Assembly: GCA_038207585.1 (NCBI GenBank)
Contig: JBBQZP010000020.1
Coordinates: 15,094-79,093 of the forward strand
Direction: 5' to 3'
Source of the DNA: JBBQZP01 sp038207585
GTDB lineage: Bacteria > Pseudomonadota > Alphaproteobacteria > Rhodobacterales > Rhodobacteraceae
Length of the DNA stretch: 64,000 bases
Shown: piece by piece, positions 58,597 to 64,000 of the stretch
Position numbering within the stretch: the first letter of the stretch is position 1
How the letters are laid out: every line of letters begins with the position of its first letter
Translations under genes and position numbers: made by a program
The notes under the pieces: generated by a model
The model's input: the letters and a program-made list of their open reading frames with translations, nothing else
Told to the model about the DNA's origin: nothing
The model's database searches: none

Positions 58597-59245
58597 CACG
58601 CCCGAGGTCCGCCCTGCCGCCACGATCGTATTGTGGCGCAGGCACGGCGGCGAGGCGCAGGTGCTGATGGGCCAGCGCGGCGCTGCGGCGGTGTTCATGC
58701 CGTCGAAATACGTCTTTCCGGGCGGCGGGGTCGATATGGGCGATGCGGGGATTGCCTTTGCGCGCCCGCTGTCGGCTTTGTGCACGCAAAGACTTTCAGG
58801 CGAGGTCACACCGCAGACCCTTGCCGCCGCAGCGATCCGCGAACTTTATGAGGAAACCGGGCTGGCGCTTGGCCGATCCGCCGTCTGGCCCGATGCGCCG
58901 CAGGCATGGCAGGGCTTTGCCGCGCGGGGACTTTTGCCCGATGCAGGTGCGTTGCGGTTCATTTTCCGCGCCATCACCCCGCCCGGCCGCACCCGCCGTT
59001 TTGACGCGCGGTTCTTTCTTGCCGATGCGAATGCAGTGGCGGGCGACACCGAGGATTTCAGCGCAGCACAGGATGAACTTTCGCATCTGCACTGGATCGG
59101 CCTTGCGCAGGCGCGCGCGCTGGATCTGCCCTTTATCACCGAAGTCGTTCTGTCCGAGGTGGGGCAGATCCTGAACGGCGGGCCGGATGAGGGCGTGCCG
59201 TTTTTCGACAACTCCGGCCCCGTGCCCACCTTCCGCAGGCTTTAG
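58589..59245 (+). CDS. NUDIX hydrolase
   Basis: A 218-residue NUDIX protein. The NUDIX box is spread over GGGVDMGD and AIRELYEETGLALG (REx2EExG kept), with a longer spacing than the standard 23-residue box. Similar proteins hydrolyse CoA or other nucleoside diphosphates; substrate unknown. Coupled to DUF983. Ends overlap the convergent transporter gene. Confidence 0.87.
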   Translation: MTDTPEVRPAATIVLWRRHGGEAQVLMGQRGAAAVFMPSKYVFPGGGVDMGDAGIAFARPLSALCTQRLSGEVTPQTLAAAAIRELYEETGLALGRSAVWPDAPQAWQGFAARGLLPDAGALRFIFRAITPPGRTRRFDARFFLADANAVAGDTEDFSAAQDELSHLHWIGLAQARALDLPFITEVVLSEVGQILNGGPDEGVPFFDNSGPVPTFRRL

Positions 59246-60138
59246 GCGAACGCCACGATCAGCACGACCGACAGGCCCAGAAGCGCCATGCCCAGAACCT
59301 CGCGCGCTTTCAGGCGTTCGCGGAAAAAAAGCGTCGAGACAAGTAGCGTGAACACCAGTTCCACCTGCCCCACACTGCGCACATAGGCCGCATTCTGCAA
59401 AGCAAACGCGGTGAACCAGCCAAGCGATCCCAGCACCCCCGTCACCCCCACCGGCAGCGTTGCGCGCCATGCCGCCAGCACCCGCCCCAATTCACCCGGT
59501 TCGCGCCACCGCAGCCACGCAGACATGATCGCCGTCTGAAACGCCGTCACGCAAGCCAGCGCCAGCACCGCCCGGAACAGGGGGTCGTCATTGCCAATCT
59601 GCAACGTCGCCCCCCGGTAGCCGATGGCCGACACGCCGAAAAGCGCCCCCGCCAAAACGCCAAGCCCCATCGCCCGGCTGAAAAACCCGCGCAAGGCCCA
59701 GCCCCCTGCAGGGCGTGACAGCGCCAGAACCCCCGCCAGCCCGATCAGAATGGCAGCAAGGCCAAGGCCCGACACCGCCTCGCCCAGAAACAGCGCCGAA
59801 AACCCCGCAACCTGCACGGTTTCGGTTTTGGTGAACGCAATGCCCACCGCAAAACTGCGTTCGGAAAAAAGGGCGACAGTGCAGAAGGTGGCGATGATCT
59901 GGCTTAGCCCGCCGATTATTGCATAAAACCAGAATTCAGCGCCCAACGGCGGCAGGCTGTAGCCCCGCGTGGACATCAGCAGGGCCGCGCCCATGCTTGC
60001 CAACGGCACCGCAAAGAGAAACCGCGAAAAGGTGGCCCCGCCGGTTGAAAGCCCGATGCCCTTCAGCCGCTTTTGCAGGCCAAAGCGCAGCGTCTGCATG
60101 GCCGCAGCAGCAATCGTGACAATGACCCAAAGCTCCAT
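59242..60138 (-). CDS. DMT-superfamily (EamA) transporter
   Basis: A 298-residue inner-membrane protein with ten hydrophobic helices in two EamA-like halves. VFTLLVSTLFFRERLKAREVLGMALLGLSVVLIV at the end is typical. It probably exports or imports a small metabolite; substrate not deducible. It is 12 bases after the desaturase gene, possibly in one transcript. Confidence 0.88.
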   Translation of the reverse strand: MELWVIVTIAAAAMQTLRFGLQKRLKGIGLSTGGATFSRFLFAVPLASMGAALLMSTRGYSLPPLGAEFWFYAIIGGLSQIIATFCTVALFSERSFAVGIAFTKTETVQVAGFSALFLGEAVSGLGLAAILIGLAGVLALSRPAGGWALRGFFSRAMGLGVLAGALFGVSAIGYRGATLQIGNDDPLFRAVLALACVTAFQTAIMSAWLRWREPGELGRVLAAWRATLPVGVTGVLGSLGWFTAFALQNAAYVRSVGQVELVFTLLVSTLFFRERLKAREVLGMALLGLSVVLIVAFA

Positions 60139-60150
60139 CCCTGCGTGATG

Positions 60151-61122
60151 TCACGCAAGGCCCGCACTGTCCAGAAGGGCTGCCCCGGTGTCTTGAACCG
60201 GGGCCTTCCCGGACATCAGGGGATGTGGCACCGGATCTTTGCGGCGCACAAGGTAGGCCCGGAAAACCTGCGCGTAGCTGCGATAGACATAGGCTTCATT
60301 CAGGCGCAGGTAATGCTCGCGACGGGCGGCATAAAGGCCGGGCAGATCATACCACGCAACATCCGGGCTGCAGTGATGCACGGCGTGGAAGTTGTTGTTC
60401 AGAAACAAAATCGAAAGCGGCCCACGGTCTTCTACCACCACAGTGCGGGCGCGGGCGGCGTCATGCGCGCGATGCTCCAGAAAGGTGCGGATTTTCAACA
60501 ACCCCTGCCCGATCCAGACCGCCGCAAGATAGGCCCACAGGGTCATCGGGGCCGCCCAGAGCCATGCCGCCACCAGCGCCACCCCCGCCAGATGCAGCAG
60601 CCAGTCGCGGCGCGCGCCTTTGTCACCGCGCAGCATCAACCGCGCCTCCGATACCAGAAAGAACGCGTTCCCGATCAACGGCCCCAGCACCATCCGCCCC
60701 AGAAGCGTGTTGTTGGCCAGAAGCGCCCAGCGCAGCGGGGCCGACACCCCTGCCCAGACGGCGGGATCAATGTAGTTCGATTCCGGGTCGTCATAGGGGT
60801 CGGTCAGATCGGGGTCGTGGTGGTGTTTCAGATGCAGATCGCGAAACCGGCCATAGGGAATGGTCAGCGTCAGGCCCGCAAACACCAGCGCTTCGTTCAG
60901 GCGACGGCTGGCGAAGGGATGGCCGTGCAAAACCTCGTGCTGAAGCGAGGAGAACTGAGCGACGGCGATGCCGGCAACGATCACGGCAAGCGGGGCGGAA
61001 AGGGTGTAAAGGCATGTCGTCGCAAAAGCCCAGATCAGATAGGTCGCCAGCGCCAGCCCAAAGGTGATCCATTCTATGCGGCGGGTCGGGCGGGGGCCTT
61101 CTTCAAGGCAGTCGGACGACAT
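60151..61122 (-). CDS. fatty acid desaturase
   Basis: A 323-residue membrane enzyme with the three His boxes of the di-iron desaturases: HEVLHGH, HLKHHH and HAVHH (with LNNNFHAVHHCSP). Hydrophobic segments flank them. It inserts a double bond in acyl chains or hydroxylates a lipid. Divergent from an XRE regulator with a dyad between, likely its controller. Confidence 0.9.
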   Translation of the reverse strand: MSSDCLEEGPRPTRRIEWITFGLALATYLIWAFATTCLYTLSAPLAVIVAGIAVAQFSSLQHEVLHGHPFASRRLNEALVFAGLTLTIPYGRFRDLHLKHHHDPDLTDPYDDPESNYIDPAVWAGVSAPLRWALLANNTLLGRMVLGPLIGNAFFLVSEARLMLRGDKGARRDWLLHLAGVALVAAWLWAAPMTLWAYLAAVWIGQGLLKIRTFLEHRAHDAARARTVVVEDRGPLSILFLNNNFHAVHHCSPDVAWYDLPGLYAARREHYLRLNEAYVYRSYAQVFRAYLVRRKDPVPHPLMSGKAPVQDTGAALLDSAGLA

Positions 61123-61198
61123 ACGACACTTTCTTTGCGCAATGATTACAACGCTGTGAATACCATTTGCGCCGCCTGCCCGGAATCCTGTAGATAGG

Positions 61199-61220
61199 CA
61201 ACATATCTTTACCTATGTTG
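61199..61220. promoter_or_regulatory. dyad between desaturase and XRE regulator
   Basis: CAACATA-N8-TATGTTG, a perfect 7-bp dyad just upstream of the regulator start. Likely operator for the XRE protein itself, possibly for the desaturase too. Binding is inferred. Confidence 0.5.
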
Positions 61221-61234
61221 TGAAAAGTCACCAA

Positions 61235-62092
61235 ATGGCAGATATGATCGACAGGCGCGACCGTGCCACCCTGTTCCGCACCCGTCTGGCCGAGGCTATG
61301 GCGGCCCGCAAGATCAGCCAAAGCGCGCTGGCGCGGGCCACCGGGGTGGATCGCTCGACCATCTCGCAGGTTCTGACCGGCGACAAGCGCCTGCCCAATG
61401 CGCAACTGGCGGCTGACAGCGCGGCGGCGCTTGGCGTCAGTGCCGACTGGCTTTTGGGCCTGTCAGAGCGCCCTGAACCCGTGGCCGACATCCTTGCCAC
61501 CTCGCTTTCCATCACCGAAGCGCCGCGCGCTTTGTTTGACGAGACGATCTTTGGCTGGCACCGCGAGGCTGCGGGCTACAAGATCCGCCATGTGCCCGCG
61601 ACCTTGCCCGACATGCTGAAAACCAAGGCTATGGTCGAATGGGAATACCGCCCGCAACTGGGCCGCACCGCCGAACAGGCCTTCGGCGCGTTCGAGGATC
61701 AGCTGAACTGGATGCGCGTTGCGCGGTCGGATTACGAAATTGCCCTGCCGCTGCATGAATTGGAGGCCTTCGCCACCGCCTGCGGTTATTATACAGGCCT
61801 GTCGGCTCAGATCCGGCTGGAGCAGATCGACCATTTGCTCGCTCTGACCAATCAGCTTTACCCCTCCCTTCGGCTGTATCTGTTCGACGCGCGGCGGGTA
61901 TTTTCGGCCCCGGTCACGGTGTTCGGGCCGTTGCTGGCGGTGGTCTACCTTGGGCGCAGCTACATTGCCTTTCGCGATGTCACCCGTGTGTCAAGCATCA
62001 GCCAACACTTCGACTGGCTGGTGCGCGAGGCGAGCATCGGCGCGCGGGAACTGGGCGACCATCTGCGCGGACTTCGTGCGCGGGTTGGCTGA
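61235..62092 (+). CDS. XRE-family transcriptional regulator
   Basis: A 285-residue regulator with an N-terminal helix-turn-helix (ISQSALARATGVDRSTISQVLTGDKRLPN) and a long C-terminal domain of unknown fold, perhaps a ligand sensor. ATG 61235 is chosen because the GTG at 61220 lies inside the dyad; ATG 61244 is also possible. It is divergent from the desaturase and ends directly beside the convergent lipoprotein gene. Confidence 0.85.
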   Translation: MADMIDRRDRATLFRTRLAEAMAARKISQSALARATGVDRSTISQVLTGDKRLPNAQLAADSAAALGVSADWLLGLSERPEPVADILATSLSITEAPRALFDETIFGWHREAAGYKIRHVPATLPDMLKTKAMVEWEYRPQLGRTAEQAFGAFEDQLNWMRVARSDYEIALPLHELEAFATACGYYTGLSAQIRLEQIDHLLALTNQLYPSLRLYLFDARRVFSAPVTVFGPLLAVVYLGRSYIAFRDVTRVSSISQHFDWLVREASIGARELGDHLRGLRARVG

Positions 62093-62626
62093 TCAGTTCT
62101 TGAAAACGAAAAGCTTCTCAAGATCATAGCCGTTGAAATCGAACAATTCGCGCGCCGCTGTCAGCCGGTCGGCGGGCAACGAACCGGTCCGGTTCAGAAT
62201 GAACCCGAACCGCCCAGACGGCGTGCCGATCGCCAGTGTGCGGTAATCGGTATCGACCCACAGCACCCACCACTCCAGCCCGATCAACTGCGGATCGCCG
62301 CCAGAAAGTCGCAACCGGCCCGCTGCGGTGAATTCGGCGCGGCCTTTGAACGTGGCCCGCGCCCCGCCAAGGCACAACTCGGCCTCCATCCGTTTGGACG
62401 TGGACCCGTCGCCCCAAGGCGCGATGCGTGCCGCGCCGCGATCACAGGGCGATGTGGCATAGGGCGCAAAATTCGCCGCCTGCCGCCATTCGCCGTCCAG
62501 CCGCGCCGGGTCAACCTGAGCATTGGAATAAAGCCCGAACGCTGCGTCGCGGTAGCTGTAGGGTGTGGGCCGGGGCGAAGCGCAGGCGACCAGAACAAGC
62601 AGCGCGAAAAGCGTCAGTCGATGCAC
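62093..62626 (-). CDS. lipocalin-like lipoprotein
   Basis: A 177-residue protein with lipobox VLVAC (Cys near residue 15). The mature part resembles the Blc/lipocalin domain: DPARLDGEWRQAANF at the start, LEWWVLWVDTDYRTLAIGTPSGRFGFILNR later. It may bind lipids at the outer membrane. It overlaps the upstream lipoprotein gene by 13 bases, so the two are coupled. Confidence 0.8.
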   Translation of the reverse strand: MHRLTLFALLVLVACASPRPTPYSYRDAAFGLYSNAQVDPARLDGEWRQAANFAPYATSPCDRGAARIAPWGDGSTSKRMEAELCLGGARATFKGRAEFTAAGRLRLSGGDPQLIGLEWWVLWVDTDYRTLAIGTPSGRFGFILNRTGSLPADRLTAARELFDFNGYDLEKLFVFKN

Positions 62627-63258
62627 AGGCTGACCTCGCGTCCGTCATCCTGCAAGATGTCGTTGCAGCCAAAAAGCGGGTCCTGAGGCGAGCAGGTGCC
62701 CGACCGCGCAAGGCATTCGCCCTGACAATCGCGCCCGGTCTTGCAGCGCTTGCCGCCATCCTTGGTCCGGCGGGCGCAGGTCTTGATGCCGCTTTTTCCG
62801 GCGGTGATATAGACGCCGCTCTTGCGCTCGCACGCCAGTTGTTCGGGCGATTTCAATATGTCGGGAAGGGCTGTTTCCTCGGGCGCGGGTTCGGGTGCTG
62901 CGGCCGGTTCTTCGGCGGCAGGGTCGGTGCCGGGATCAACGGCGGGCGGCGGAATGGCAACGCCGCCTTTGACGGGCGTTCCGGTGGCTTTGGCAGGCGT
63001 GGGTTCAACGGGCTTTTCTGCGGCAGATTTTGCCGGAACAACCGATGCCGGAGGCGGGATCGCCACGCGGCTTGCCGGTGTTTTGGTTGGTTTGGCCGGG
63101 GGCGGTGCGTCAAGGCTGGTGGTTGCAACGGCAGCGCCGGTGATGGTGCCGGTTGCAGCCTCGGTTGCGGGGGGTGTGTCCAAGCCCGCACCACCCGGCC
63201 CGGCCAACTGGCATGCGGCAAGCGTCAGGCACAGGAAAAGGGCGGTCAGTCGGCGCAT
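62614..63258 (-). CDS. lipoprotein with Pro/Ala linker and Cys-rich C-terminus
   Basis: A 214-residue lipoprotein, lipobox TLAAC (Cys near residue 16). Residues 20-130 are a low-complexity Pro/Ala/Thr/Lys linker. The last 75 residues have eight cysteines (LACER, KTCAR, KRCKTGRDCQGECLARSGTCS, FGCNDI, SLCID), probably disulfide-bonded in the periplasm. Function unknown. It is coupled to the lipocalin-like gene. Confidence 0.75.
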   Translation of the reverse strand: MRRLTALFLCLTLAACQLAGPGGAGLDTPPATEAATGTITGAAVATTSLDAPPPAKPTKTPASRVAIPPPASVVPAKSAAEKPVEPTPAKATGTPVKGGVAIPPPAVDPGTDPAAEEPAAAPEPAPEETALPDILKSPEQLACERKSGVYITAGKSGIKTCARRTKDGGKRCKTGRDCQGECLARSGTCSPQDPLFGCNDILQDDGREVSLCID

Positions 63259-63345
63259 GCGGCTCGGGTGTTCGGGGTGGTCCGGTGGGGCGCACCATGC
63301 GGCGCGGCCCCCGGCGATGCAAGTCGTTTCAAATGGCTGGCGGGT

Positions 63346-64000
63346 TCAATAGGGCGCGGGATAGGCGCGATGCACCGCGGCGATATCGGCCAGAACCTCG
63401 GGCGAAAGCACCAGCCCCGCCGCCCCGATGTTGGTGCGCAACTGGTCCAGCGTCGTCGCCCCGATGATCGGTATCGTGGGAAATGGCCTGCTGCGGCAAA
63501 ACGCCAGCGCCATTTGGCAGGGGTCAAGCCCGTGTTTCAGCGCGAGGCCAAGATAGGCCGACACGGCGGGAAACATCTGCGGCGTGACCCTCCCGCCCAG
63601 GGCCGGGGTCGGCACCCGCCGAGTGCCCTCAGGTATCACATCGCCCGCGTATTTGCCCGACAAGAGCCCGCACGCAAGCGGCGAGAAGGCCAGAAGCGGC
63701 ATATCCTCCATCACCGACAATTCGGCCCAGTCGCTGTCGAATTGGCGGCACAAAAGCGAGTATTCGTTCTGGATCGTGGCCATTCGCGGCAGGCCGATCT
63801 CATCCGCCAGCCGAAGCCATTGCGCCGTGCCCCAGACGGTTTCGTTGGACAGCCCGATGGCGCGGAGCTTGCCCTCGGCCACAAGTTCGGCGGCGGCGCG
63901 CAGAACATCGCGCATCTCGTCCAGCGTCTGCGCGCGGGTGTCGGTCGGCGCATAGTCCCAGATCTTGCGGAAGTGATAGGCGCCCCGATTGGCCCAATGC
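63346..64000 (-). CDS. aldo/keto reductase, 5' end outside the window
   Basis: Only the C-terminal ~217 residues are present. The frame stays open to the window edge with NRGAYHFRKIWDYAPTDTRAQTLDEM, then KLRAIGLSNETVWG and FSPLACGLLSGKYAGDVIPEGTR, a Tas-like AKR. IIGATTLDQLRTN is the NADPH-binding part. It reduces carbonyls; substrate unknown. The start lies beyond position 64000. Confidence 0.9.
   Translation of the reverse strand, partial: HWANRGAYHFRKIWDYAPTDTRAQTLDEMRDVLRAAAELVAEGKLRAIGLSNETVWGTAQWLRLADEIGLPRMATIQNEYSLLCRQFDSDWAELSVMEDMPLLAFSPLACGLLSGKYAGDVIPEGTRRVPTPALGGRVTPQMFPAVSAYLGLALKHGLDPCQMALAFCRSRPFPTIPIIGATTLDQLRTNIGAAGLVLSPEVLADIAAVHRAYPAPY

Overview
The window looks like chromosomal DNA of a GC-rich alphaproteobacterium of the Rhodobacteraceae/Roseobacteraceae type. 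The gene content points there: an intracellular PHB depolymerase, a soxBDAG sarcosine oxidase operon, dnaG followed by rpoD, ThyX instead of ThyA, a DUF3572 gene divergent from a PleD-like regulator, tandem TadG/TadE genes, an HNOB/HNOBA pair, and GANTC (CcrM-type) sites clustered in front of rpoD. No database search was run. All calls come from reading translations, motifs and DNA symmetry by eye.

Layout. 1-5.9 kb: phaZ with a candidate PhaR operator, three overlapping alpha/beta hydrolase genes on the minus strand (one lacks its nucleophile serine), then thrS. 6.1-8.6 kb: a bufferin-type RiPP operon (DUF2282 precursor, DUF692/MNIO enzyme, DUF2063 partner, DoxX membrane protein) with a hairpin between precursor and enzymes. 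8.7-9.7 kb: cold-shock protein, ArsC/Spx-like protein, DUF2177. 10.07-12.81 kb: a 2.7-kb IS1595-type transposon with 25-bp terminal inverted repeats and a perfect 8-bp target duplication. It sits inside an otherwise open gene downstream of thyX. It carries a class II tRNA whose anticodon reads as UUA (ochre-suppressor type), a Cas2-fold/SinR-like gene and several small genes. 14.6-17.1 kb: a surface-lipoprotein candidate next to a Slam-type outer-membrane translocator. 17.1-20.7 kb: gloA, ribD, nrdR, a dienelactone-hydrolase-like gene. 20.8-25.5 kb: a Doc-type toxin module behind rpoD, then rpoD and dnaG. 25.6-33.9 kb: M20 amidohydrolase, soxG-A-D, an unrelated exported protein, soxB, and glutamate dehydrogenase. 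34.2-39.9 kb: two tandem copies of a TadG(vWA)-TadE-TadE cassette. 40.0-45.7 kb: pirin, a small lipoprotein, hom, glpX, recJ.

45.75-49.86 kb holds two tRNA-Glu(UUC) genes. The first is the apparent attachment site of a decayed phage or phage-satellite element: integrase C-terminus, broken capsid/prohead-protease gene, a small gene and a primase C-terminus, cut by a dead IS3 copy. A 16-bp near-copy of the tRNA 3' end lies just beyond the IS. A lytic transglycosylase follows. 49.9-55.7 kb is signalling-rich: a diguanylate cyclase overlapping functionally with an HNOB protein that lacks the usual heme ligands, an MttB-family methyltransferase, a HAD phosphatase, DUF3572 and a PleD-like response regulator. 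55.9-58.0 kb: an ECF sigma factor cluster with the three-part logic of CnrYXH plus an EF-hand protein. 58.2-64 kb: DUF983, NUDIX, DMT transporter, fatty-acid desaturase divergent from an XRE regulator, two lipoproteins, and an aldo/keto reductase cut by the window edge.

How things work together: carbon storage (phaZ), one-carbon/betaine metabolism (sox genes, the MttB homologue, gdh), cell-surface assembly (Slam, Tad, lipoproteins), copper or metal protection (bufferin) and c-di-GMP signalling. The least ordinary items are the suppressor-type tRNA on a transposon, the bufferin operon, the Slam pair, the ligand-less HNOB protein and the tandem Tad cassettes.
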